Assembly (NCBI GenBank): GCA_002102555.1
Contig: MCFL01000317.1
Span: 1 to 26,976, forward strand
Length of the DNA stretch: 26,976 nucleotides
Direction of reading: 5' to 3'
DNA from: Catenaria anguillulae PL171
Taxonomy: Eukaryota; Blastocladiomycota; Blastocladiomycetes; Blastocladiales; Catenariaceae
A program made the position numbers and the translations under genes. Numbering within the stretch: the stretch's first letter is position 1; each line of letters opens with the position of its first letter. This document shows positions 10,850-20,000 of the stretch, in pieces. Below the pieces are notes generated by a model that saw nothing but the letters and a program-made list of their open reading frames with translations, made no database searches and had not been told where the DNA came from.

Positions 10850-12434
10850 ATGCCCGCCAAGCTCAACCCGGCGTCCAAGCCGTCACCCGCGTCCGCCCGG
10901 GACCTGCCGTCCACAGGCCGTCTCATTACCACTGCGGAACTCGCAACCCACAACACGCCCGCGTCCTGCTGGCTTGCAGTCCGCGGCAAAGTCTACGACG
11001 TGACGTCTTTTCTGGACCGCCACCCGGGCGGCCGCGACCTGCTCTTGTTTGCTGCCGGCCGCGACGCGACACAAGTGTTTGAAACCTACCATCAGTTCAA
11101 GGTCCAGGGCACACTGCCAAAGTACCTGATTGGCGACTTGGCAGACAATGAGCTGCCCGTGTTCCCCGCACCGTCGCCCTTTTTTGTGGCCGTCAAGGAG
11201 CGCGTGTACGAGCACCTGCGGACCAACGTCACGTCGGACCCAAAGTGGGCCGTGGGCATGTGGGTCAGGTATGCGGGCATTTACTCGATGGTGGTTGCGG
11301 CTTGGTACGCGCAACTGTGGGTGTGGCCACAAGGCGGTTGGGCACAGTGGCTCGCGGCCGTGGTCCTGGGCTTCTTTTGCGCGCAGATCGGGTTGAACCC
11401 CTTGCACGATGCCAGCCATTTCGCAGTCACACACAGTCCCTGGGTGTGGAAGTTGTTGGGCGCTACGCATGATTACTTGAACGGTGCCAGTTACGTCGTG
11501 TGGATCTACCAGCACATGCTTGGACATCACCCTTGTATGCATCCGTTTTTTTCTTTTTTTTTCTTTGCCTTTGGTTGGCACTTGACAGATCACTCACACA
11601 TGTGCATATGTGCATATCAAATTGCAGACACAAACATTCCAAACGCCGACCCGGACATTGCCACCAACGAGCCCGACGTGCGCCGTATCAAGGCTGTCCA
11701 GCCCTGGTACAAGCACTACCTCCACCAAGAATGGTTTGTGCCAGTGCTGTACGGTGTTCTTTCCATCAAGACACGCATCCAGGACGTGACCATCTTGTAC
11801 ACGCTGAAAAAGAACGATAACATTCGCATCAACCCGTTGACGGCCTGGCACGAGGCCGTGTTTTGGTCGGGCAAGGCATTCTTTGTGTTTTACCGGCTGG
11901 TGGTTCCCGTTGTGTTTGCGGGTTTGTCTGTGGGACGGACCTTGGCCTTGTTTTTGGTGGCCGATTTGGTGAGTAGTTATTGGCTGGCGCTGACGTTCCA
12001 GGCCAATCATGTCGGTATGTCGCATCCTCCTCAGAACAGTGTCCTAAAGTCTGCGATGTTAACCCGCTTATTGTGCAACAACAGTCGAAGAAACCAAATG
12101 GCCCGAGCCCAACGAGCGCAATGAAATGTCGATTGACTGGGCCGAAATGCAAGTGGCCACGACCCAAGACTATGCGCATGACTCTGCCTTTTGGACCATT
12201 GCCACGGGCTCGCTCAACTACCAAGCCGTACATCACCTGTTTCCGGAAATCTCGCAGTACTACTACCCGATGATTGCACCCGTCATCATGAAGACGTGCC
12301 AAGAGTTTGGCGTCAAGTACCTTGTGCAGCGCACGTTTTGGGACGCGCTCGGGTCGCACTTGAAGTACTTGAAGGTGCTCGGGTTGAACACGCACGAGGA
12401 GGATTTGAAGAAGAAGGAGGCAAAGGCGCAGTAA
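10850..12434 (+). CDS. Front-end fatty acid desaturase with N-terminal cytochrome b5 domain, probably delta-5
   Basis: A membrane enzyme of polyunsaturated fatty acid synthesis. It inserts a double bond between an existing one and the carboxyl end, with electrons passed through its own cytochrome b5 domain. Exons 10850-11534, 11628-12014 and 12085-12434 (introns 93 and 70 nt) give 473 aa. The heme-binding HPGG motif is at residues 58-61. Histidine boxes are HDASH (186-190), QHMLGHH (221-227) and QAVHH (404-408); Gln in place of His at the start of the third box is the signature of front-end desaturases. Splices restore the family sequences 'HHPYTN' and 'QANHVVEE'. Length and sequence through the boxes resemble the Mortierella alpina delta-5 enzyme as I recall it, so delta-5 (dihomo-gamma-linolenate to arachidonate) is preferred. 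Delta-6 cannot be excluded without activity data. The lysine-rich C terminus may act as an endoplasmic reticulum retention signal. Confidence 0.92.
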
Positions 12435-12571
12435 GGGTCAATTGTGTGTGTATATCTGTCTTGTTTTCGTTGTGGCGTTGTCATTTGGTTGCACATTTGC
12501 GCATGAATTGAATGGAATTGCCCGATTCTGTAAGATTTGATTTGGTCTTGGCATTTATTGTTGGCTGACAC

Positions 12572-13462
12572 TCAATCGTCGTCGTCATCGTCACTGGTAT
12601 AGGCCACCAACCCATTCATCCCGCCCGCAGCGGACCCACTCGCCGGTGTCACAGGCTCGATGCGTGCCTTCTTGCCTGGTGAACTCGGCTGGGGCTGCCC
12701 ATTCGCACTCGCTTCATCCAGCGCAGCCGACGCGGTCCGCTTACTTGGCGCCGCGAGTACAGCATCGGCCGGCGCTGCTGCCGTCGCCGAGCTCTTGGGC
12801 ACTACCAACGCGACCAAGCCCTTGGGCTGCTTTGCCTTGCGCTTGCGCTCCGAGGCCGATCCCAAAAACGATGACGACCCGAGCTTGCTGGTTTTGCTCC
12901 CGCTTGCACTCACCGATCCACCAACCGCCTCGTCCTCGTCCTCCTTGTCGGTCGCCAGCAACAACTCCCTGACCAGCGACTTGCCCAAGGGCGCGGCGCC
13001 TGCCATTTGTGCCCTTTCGGCCACGACCTTGACGACCGCCTCTGGATCCAGCCCAACTTTCCTGTCTTGATCCTCGTTGTCCATCCTTTGCATCTCCCTA
13101 AACCGCTCCACCTCCAACCTTTCCCTGCGCCGGCGCTCTTGCTCGTCTCTGCGTTCCTGCTCGGCCACATCATTCAAGTACTCCGAGTCGTCCTCGTCCA
13201 GCATCGGCACGTGATTGCGCAGCGACAGTTTGGCCTCAAGCTCGTCCTCCTTTTGCCGGCGCTGTTCGGCAAGTCGGTCGGCCAGCGGCCGCGTATCGAT
13301 CACTTGAGCGGCAGCGGCCTCGGGGTTGACCAGGTGTGTGGGCGGCTGTTTGCCTTGCGCGAGGTACGAGTCGATGAGCGCTTGGCGTTCGGCGGCCAGC
13401 GCGGATTCAGACACGAAGGATTTGGCCACGGCGGGCGTCAGCAGGTCTTTGAATGACGACAT
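12572..13462 (-). CDS. FAM192A: FAM192A/NIP30 (PSME3-interacting protein) family protein
   Basis: Single exon, 296 aa. The N terminus carries the NIP30 domain: 'FVSES' at residues 16-20, 'DTRPLADRLAEQR' around 56-68, then a charged helical stretch with 'LDEDDSEYLNDV' at 88-99, leading into a Glu/Arg-rich coiled segment. The C terminus ends in 'GLVAYTS' and six Asp, matching the acidic CK2-type tail of animal FAM192A, and a basic 'GKKAR' lies just before it. In animals this nuclear protein binds proteasome activator PA28-gamma through its C-terminal region; whether this fungal protein has the same partner is inference. I chose the ATG at 13462 because homology begins shortly after it. In-frame upstream codons exist to 13651, including an ATG at 13531, but they encode nothing conserved. 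Confidence 0.85.
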   Translation of the reverse strand: MSSFKDLLTPAVAKSFVSESALAAERQALIDSYLAQGKQPPTHLVNPEAAAAQVIDTRPLADRLAEQRRQKEDELEAKLSLRNHVPMLDEDDSEYLNDVAEQERRDEQERRRRERLEVERFREMQRMDNEDQDRKVGLDPEAVVKVVAERAQMAGAAPLGKSLVRELLLATDKEDEDEAVGGSVSASGSKTSKLGSSSFLGSASERKRKAKQPKGLVALVVPKSSATAAAPADAVLAAPSKRTASAALDEASANGQPQPSSPGKKARIEPVTPASGSAAGGMNGLVAYTSDDDDDD

Positions 13463-13948
13463 GAGGGTAGAGTGGATGGGATGGGATGTGGGATTTGCTT
13501 CAAGTTTGGTGGTCTTGGGGATGATATTCATTGACGTTGATTGGTGGCGTGAAGGGCATGCATGTACCCGCGGCCGACAGCAGGAGTTCTGCCGATGCAA
13601 TGGGTGTTGGGGGGGGGGGGGGGATTCAACTGTATCACTGACAGCCTTCATGTCATGTCAGTCATGTAGTAATACTTGCGCTCATTTCTGCTGAGGACCG
13701 GTTGGGCACTTGTATTGCCACCTGTCTCGGCGCAAGTGAGCGAAACGAAAGTGGTGACATGACCCAGAGGAGCTGACGGAAGGAGGCAAGAAGGACAGAC
13801 AGCAAATGGATGGTATGTTGTGTGTGTAAAGGGAACGGAATGACAAATCGAACAGATAAACAAACAAAAACTACGGAGGGGGGTTGAGGCAAATGTACAA
13901 GCGGGATAGGGGAGCAGACAGAGCGACTGGCATGACCCTAAAGGGATT
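13463..13948. other. Region between the ISU1 stop and the FAM192A start
   Basis: A 486-bp spacer between two minus-strand genes. It holds the 3' region of ISU1 and the promoter and 5' leader of the FAM192A-like gene, including the poly-G run. No additional gene is supported. Confidence 0.5.
13609..13623 (-). repeat. Poly-G run (C15 on the coding strand) upstream of the FAM192A-like gene
   Basis: Fifteen G residues on the plus strand, hence C15 on the sense strand, 147 nt before the start codon. It resembles the C12 tract before the gene at 5090. Confidence 0.8.
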
Positions 13949-14565
13949 TCAGGCCGTTGCTGGTGCCGTTGCCGATGAGGCGGCAGACGGAGGGGGCACG
14001 ACCCGCTTGCGCTTGAAATCGGAAATGGCAGCCTTGATGGCGTCTTCGGCGAGCACTGGAGACAGGCAAGAAACAGGCAAGTGAGCAAACGATGCAACTC
14101 ATGTTGAACCAGGCAATAACAAAGCGACGTACTGGAGCAATGCAACTTGACGGGCGGCAAGCTCAACTCCTTGGCAATGGTCGAGTTCTTGATCTGGCCA
14201 GCCTCCTCCAAGCTCAACCCACGAATCATTTCCGTGACAAGCGACGACGACGCAATGGCCGACCCGCATCCAAACGTCTTGAACCGGGCATCGACAATCT
14301 TGCCTGCATCGTCCACCTTGATTTGCAGCTTCATCACGTCGCCGCATGCGGGAGCACCCACGAGGCCCGTGCCGACATTGGGGTCGTTCTTGGGCAGCGA
14401 ACCAACGTTGCGCGGGCGCTCATAGTGGTCAATGACCTTTTCGTGGTAGTGCCGGCGGACGGCAAGGTGCAGGGCGGGCAAGGCGCGCGAGGTGGCGGCA
14501 CTGACAGCGGGGGCGGCAGACGTGCGGAGGGCGGCTGAGACGGCAGTCGATGAGAGAGTAAACAT
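13949..14565 (-). CDS. ISU1: Mitochondrial iron-sulfur cluster assembly scaffold protein ISU1 (IscU)
   Basis: Scaffold on which the mitochondrial cysteine desulfurase complex builds [2Fe-2S] clusters before chaperone-driven transfer. Exons 14565-14133 and 14055-13949 (77-nt intron, donor GTACGT) give 179 aa. Residues 1 to about 38 are Ser/Ala/Arg-rich with no acidic residue, a typical matrix-targeting peptide. The mature part starts near 'YHEKVIDHYERPRNVG'. The three cluster cysteines are C74 (in 'APACGD'), C100 (in 'TFGCGSA') and C143 (in 'KLHCS'), with conserved D76. The LPPVK Hsp70/J-protein binding site is at 136-140. The splice falls inside the Met codon of 'HCSMLAEDAIKAA', exactly as the family requires. 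The C-terminal Pro/Ala/Ser tail is longer than usual. Confidence 0.97.
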
Positions 14566-15145
14566 GGTGCTGATGGTGTGTGCTTGTGTGTTGGCGAGTG
14601 TTGAAATGCGTTGCAAGCAAAGACCAAGAGCTGCTCAGAGCGAGTGAGGTTGGAGAGCGATGAGACGCTCTTATGAGTGCTTTTCAGCTCAGCCTGCTGA
14701 CCGATGTCATCCGAAATCCGATCGTCCGATCCTAATGGAAGGGCCGTTATCTGATTGTTCGTCTTGTTGTGGCAACGCACGTGACTCGGACTCTTCGCGA
14801 ATGTGGCTTTGCTCTTTCGAGAATCGCGCATCGACCATGGTGTCGCCGATGGTGAGTGACGGGGCAAAACGTTCCAGAAGCGCGCACGTGGTTTAGGCGG
14901 CAAATCAAGCGACACCCAAGTCCGGACCATGTCCAACTACTCCTCCGCTCAATGAACCAACTTCGATTTGGCCAGGCACATGACGAGGGTTACAAGCGAC
15001 GACATGAGCAGATGCGATCCGAAGGTGTGTCACGTCTCGCCCGCTGCTCACTCCCACACGGGCAGCCTTTGGATCGGTGCATATTTGGCATGGACCCTTG
15101 AGTATCGTGGCATCAAATTCGAAGGAGGAGTCACGTTCACAAGAT
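14566..15145. promoter_or_regulatory. Intergenic region between ISU1 and tRNA-Leu
   Basis: A 580-bp spacer that should contain the ISU1 promoter (read leftward) and the 5' flank of the tRNA. Small frames are present but none is recognisable. Confidence 0.45.
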
Positions 15146-15227
15146 GGTGTGATGGCCGAGTGGTCTAAGGCGTAGGTCTCAAGTTCCTATGGAGCAATCC
15201 GCGTGGGTTCGAATCCCACTCGCACCA
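15146..15227 (+). tRNA. tRNA-Leu (anticodon CAA), intronless
   Basis: An 82-nt class II tRNA. The acceptor stem pairs GGTGTGA with TCGCACC (one G-U), with discriminator A73. D stem GCC/GGC. The anticodon loop CTCAAGT places CAA at 15180-15182, reading UUG. The anticodon stem TAGGT/TCCTA has a T-T at its loop end. A long variable arm with a GGA/TCC stem is typical of Leu. T arm GTGGG-TTCGAAT-CCCAC. Internal promoters are visible: A box TGGCCGAGTGG (15153-15163) and B box GGTTCGAATCC (15206-15216). CCA is not encoded. Many fungal tRNA-Leu(CAA) genes contain an intron; this one does not. Confidence 0.95.
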
Positions 15228-15231
15228 TTCG

Positions 15232-15236
15232 TTTTT
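15232..15236 (+). terminator. RNA polymerase III terminator of tRNA-Leu
   Basis: Five T residues begin five bases after the tRNA 3' end, matching the usual Pol III stop signal. Confidence 0.8.
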
Positions 15237-15804
15237 GCTTGCCCGATTCTGTCGGTCCGTGCACATCAAACGTGTAGATTTTGGCCCCGTTTTTACCCTT
15301 CCGTGCTTATACATGTCGAATGGATGGCGATCGAGTTGCTCGCCAGGCACGGCGAAGAAATGCCCGCAATCTCGCGTTTTTGCAACAGTCCAAGACCGCG
15401 GGAGTGAGGTGAGCAGGATGATAATCCGGAGCCAACATCTGAACTGGTCCAACGAGTTGAGGATTACCAAGAGAACGTCGTATCATAACGGTTTGGAAGG
15501 GGCGAGCTCCTCACTGCCAAGAACCAAATGGCGTCGGGGCGTGATGGTGATCGAGGGAGGCAGATCGAAGATCCGGCTGAGACAGTCTGCCCCATCACAA
15601 AACAAATTACAAAATCTAGTAGGGGTTCTATCACGCTATGATACGAAGCTATCAAGTTAATGCACTCCAAGCAAAGCATTCCTATTCATTTATCCATACT
15701 CGATCGACTTCTCACGCTGCACAGCGCCTTCACCCGTTGACCTGATCCTCAAAAGAACTCTCTGATCACCACTCGCTCTGAACGAACCGAACCCATCATC
15801 AATC
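15237..15804. promoter_or_regulatory. Intergenic region upstream of the Spc24-like gene
   Basis: A 568-bp spacer between the tRNA and the next plus-strand gene. I see no further RNA gene or coding frame. The last ~100 bp are C/A-rich and lead into the start codon at 15805. Confidence 0.45.
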
Positions 15805-16692
15805 ATGTCCATCCCACAACCACGCCCCCACCACACTCAACACTCGCAGTCCACGACGGGCGCAGGCCCGCGCCCACCCGCTCCGCCACTTGACCTTCCC
15901 GCCCACCCTGCCAACGCCACGCAACTGTCAGACTACTCAGTCGCTGCCGCCGACGTGTGCGCCGCGCACCAAGCACACATCAAGGCCAATGCCGACTACT
16001 ACCCGACCCGTCTCCAGCACCTTGCCCACAACCGGTTTACAAACCTGCAATCTACCCTGGCGCACTTGCAGTCCAAGCATGCCAAGCGTGTCAAGGCGCT
16101 TGAAACAGCTGTCGCCGATGTGGAGGAGTCCTTTCGCCTGGATCCAAAACCAGAGTTACCCGAGCAGTTTGCCAGAGATGAGATGCGGATGAGGAACGAG
16201 GCGAGCGATGCACGGCTCGAGGCCGTCAGATTGAAGGAGGAGGTGGATGAGTTGAAAGAGAGAGAGGCGTGGTTGGAGGCCGAGGTGGCGAGATTAGAGA
16301 CCGACTTGAGCGTACCTGAGCCAGTATCGTTGGATGCGTATGTCTCGTGTTCATTCCTCTCTTCTTGCTTGTTTGCAAAGGCTCACTGGCTCTCGTCCAC
16401 TTGATCCATGCATTCCAGGCTCATCTTGACCATGTACCGCGGGCTCGACTTGTTTTTTGACCCGCAACCAGTCCCCCCACCAACAACCTCAAACCGCCGC
16501 ATGTCCATGTTCAAGTCGGTGTCGAATTTGGACCAGGCCCTCGCTCAAGATCTGCCACCGCTTCCTGAGCCCATCATTCCTGAGGAGGTGTTTGTGATTT
16601 CGACTGCGACTCAAGACGGCCTGAACTTGGGTTTGGATGACAGCTGGGAGCCCAAAATGTTGACGGATGCATTGTGGGATCAATTGGAGTAA
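15805..16692 (+). CDS. SPC24: Coiled-coil protein, probable kinetochore subunit Spc24
   Basis: Exons 15805-16337 and 16419-16692 (81-nt intron, GTATGT...CCAG) give 268 aa. Residues 1-40 are Pro/His-rich and probably disordered. Residues about 65-170 are strongly heptad-like and end in 'LKEEVDELKEREAWLEAEV'. A small globular C-terminal domain (about 178-268) follows. The order coiled coil, 'LDALILTMYRGL', then a C-terminal '...LTDALWDQLE' parallels Spc24, where the coiled coil is followed by a small fold ending '...ISDYLWSLV' in the human protein as I recall it. In that case it would join Spc25, Ndc80 and Nuf2 in the complex that links kinetochores to microtubules. Similarity is weak outside these landmarks; an unrelated coiled-coil protein is the alternative. 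The ~20-residue Pro/Ser/Thr insertion inside the C-terminal domain is unusual. Confidence 0.55.
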
Positions 16693-17058
16693 ATGCTTGC
16701 ATGTTCATTGTTTTTGTATTCAACCCTACAACAATACACACTCATTTTTGTCATCAATCGCAGAAGAGGATCAACGACGACGTCAAGCTGAGGTCAGTGC
16801 GAACGAACTCAAAACCAGAAACAGTGACGCGTCCGAATAAATACTTATTGTTGGCATATTGAATCCCACACCAACATACCGGTTGGTCTATAGCAAAGGA
16901 TGGCTCACTGCCCAACCTTGCGACCCTGAAGATCTTGCTAGACGGACGGCAATCAGCTCCCTCACTCATTTTCTCTCATCGTTTGATTCGTGACAGAGAT
17001 CCCTCCCACTTTTGAACTTGACATCCGAATTTGCGACACCCCCATCTCCGAAACAGCC
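16693..17058. promoter_or_regulatory. Spacer between the Spc24-like gene and the WW-repeat gene
   Basis: 366 bp containing the 3' end of the upstream transcript and the promoter/leader of the next gene. An open frame continues upstream of 17059 to 16990 without an ATG. Confidence 0.45.
16836..16841 (+). terminator. Candidate poly(A) signal AATAAA
   Basis: A canonical hexamer 144 nt after the stop of the Spc24-like gene, suitably placed for 3' end formation. Confidence 0.45.
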
Positions 17059-20000
17059 ATGATCGCCGGCTCCGACTTGGCAAGCGACGTCCGCTCGGCC
17101 AAAGGCGCCGCACCAGCTGCACGACCTCGGACGAAAAAGTTGCGGATCGCATCCGCAGCGGCCGCTGCCATGAATGCGTCGTCGTCGGCATACCGTTCCG
17201 CTCCGAGTCAGCATCAACACAATGCCCGCGGCGGCAGCGGACGTGGACGCGGCCGTGGCTCAAGTACTCGAGGCGGCGGCTACGCAAGTGGTGGACGTGG
17301 TGGGTCATCGGCAACCGCAGCTTCCGGTCGAGGCGGTGGTGGGAATCGAGGAGCAAATCGTGGCGGACACTCGGTACGCAACCTCGGCCGTGGAAATCTT
17401 TGGTGCAATATGTCTGACTTGTATTTCGGTTGGGCCAATCCAGAACTTCAATTTAAATCCCTGCGGGTCTCATCACAATGCAAGCAATTCCTCCTACACT
17501 CAAAAAGTGGGCCGTGGTACAAGCAACAACAACCACAACAATCGCGGGTGTCATGCCAATTCTCTCAAGTCGCAACCTTCCCGCCGTCGCGCGTACACCA
17601 ACTCCTCCTCTGATCGAGCTCGCAGCCATGGCCCCCACACAGCTGCTCCAAGCTATACCCAACCCTCAACTGTGAATGATCTTCCATCGGGCCCACCAAG
17701 CGGGCTTTCGTTGTCTGCCGCTAGTCCAAGCGCGCAAACTTCACTCCCAAGCATGTCGACCATCCAGAGCCGATACCTTCTCGCCACGGCTGTTGCCTAC
17801 CCAAAGGACGGCGACGACATTGCATGGAGTCCATGGGCACCCGCCGCAAACAAGGCATCTTCAGCGTCTCCGCCGCCCGCATCACCGCCCGCCAAGGAGT
17901 ATGCCCCAGCATCGTCAAGGTCGGTATCGTCGACAAAGGTGGCCGCGAATGCAGGTCTCCCCGCTAAACCAACAAAGATGCCCGACTTGCTTGTGTCTGC
18001 GACAGCAGCAGCTACAGCAGGCGCATCGCATGTGGGAACGGCAACTGGATCGTCATCCACGACAGTGGGCACCAGTACGCCAAAGGCAAATCCAAGTATA
18101 AACCCCGGGCTACCCCCCAAGCCAACCTATGGTGTACTATCGAAGCCAGCAATGGCACCGGCACAAGTCCCACCCCTGACCGCAAGTCAAGTGGTGCAAT
18201 ATCCTGTCGAGCAGATGCGTTCTACTGTCATGTCTCAGATTCCGACGAGCAGTCATGAACGAGTGCCAGCAATGTGGCAACCACCAATGATCCCACGACT
18301 TGCCTCAGTCACGGCTCACCCGCCGCCCATTCCGACCGACCCCCGGTTTCGCCAACAGCACGCACCCACCCCCGTACCCCAAGTCCCAACGGATCCAAGG
18401 TTCCCTCAACCAGCTGCAGTCATGATTAGCCCGCCTTTACCGATCGACCCTCGGATCAATGGCCCGCCGCCACAACCTCAGCCTGTCACTCAACCATTCA
18501 CGCCCACCTTGCTGCCACACCTCAACCCCGCCTTGTCCGCACCATCGTCCTCACTGCATCCAGCCGCCGCACGTGCTCCCGCGCAAACTCCATTCGCCGA
18601 CCCCGCGCGCTTGCCGAAACACGCGACTCTACCCATCAACCGCGACAGAATCGGCCACAGGTCCACGGGCAGGCACTCACCTGCGCATGGGATTCAAGAG
18701 CACGGCGACGAGCAGTATCACGCACATCGAAACACGCATGTGTCCGAACCGTCGCCGCCAAGGTTGCACAAGCACGGCAAGCGCGCGTGGGCGCCAAGTG
18801 CATCGCCACCGGCGTCACCTGCGCGGGCAAGAAGCGCGACCGTGGGCGTGCGCGACAATAGCAAGCGTAGGAAAGTTACGGGCGCTGCAATTGTGCCAGC
18901 TTTGGTGCCGCGCGTCATTCAGGAGGAGGACGAGGTGGGCGATGGCGACAACGATGCGTGGGAAGATGTGGACGACTCGGAGCATGCACCGCAGCCGCCG
19001 GCCGTGGCGGGAAACGACCAAGATGTGGATCCAATGGATGTGGACGTGCAAGAAGTCGAGTGGGAACATGACGATTCGGATGCAAGTGAGTCGGACGAGT
19101 CCGAGTCCCAAGTGGATATCATGGGCGATGGGACCGGCAACGCATTCTCGAGTGATGACGATTCGGACGATTCTGGGTCTGACTCTTCGTCATCGGACGA
19201 ATTGGATGGCGACGATGACGAGATCGACGAGGTTCAGTACGGCGAGTACCAGGATGCCGAGTATTTTGCCAACGAGGAAATGTACGCCGCCAGATCGGGC
19301 GACCGGCAACTGCGGCAAGAGTATGTTGCGTTACCGAGCGAGTCGTACCCCGCGCGTTTTCGCGAGATCGTTGGCCAGCAACGCACAGTTCCGGTCGCGG
19401 TGCCAAGTGGACCAGCCAATGGCCATGGCTCGGGTAACGAGAGTGTGGCTGTGGGGTCCGCGACAGGCGTTGCCACGGTCGATGACAGTGGTAGCGATGT
19501 ATGCGTCGTAACAAATGGTTCGTCTGTTTCATTCGACTCTCGACGTTCATGTTCAGTTTGCGCTGATAACAAAGGACACTTTTGGAAAACCAGTCTCGGC
19601 CAACGCCAAGAAGAAGCCAAAGGCACCGGAACCGCCCAAAGAGAAAGTCTACAAGTACACGCTTGAGGAGGTGGCCGAGTACCAGCGCAAAAAGCGCCAA
19701 GAGCTCAAGCTGAAAAAGAAGGCCAAGCGCAAGGAAAAGCGCAAGGCCGAGGTTGCTGAAAAGATGCGCCGCCGCGAGGAGCGGCTCCGCCAACAAGTCG
19801 CGGCTATGCAGGCGGCCGAGGCCTTGCTCGCGGCCAACCAAGCTGCTGCTGCCGCCAAGGGCAAGAAGAGGCTCAAGCCTGTCAAGAAGGGCAAGATGGG
19901 AAAGAAGGCAAAGAAGAAGCTCAAGAGCAAGTTGAAGCGATTGCGTGCGCTCGATGCTGCTGCCGCTACGGAAAAGGCCACACCTGTGTCGGGCGCTGCA

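Noticed and set aside
13463-13651. N-terminal extension of the FAM192A-like protein
   Set aside because: The extension includes codons from the poly-C tract and no family similarity; homology starts just after 13462.
18459-19511. 350-aa plus-strand frame overlapping the WW gene
   Set aside because: Composition is Arg/Thr/His-rich out-of-frame sequence; the overlapping frame has coherent acidic and Pro-rich regions and splices correctly.
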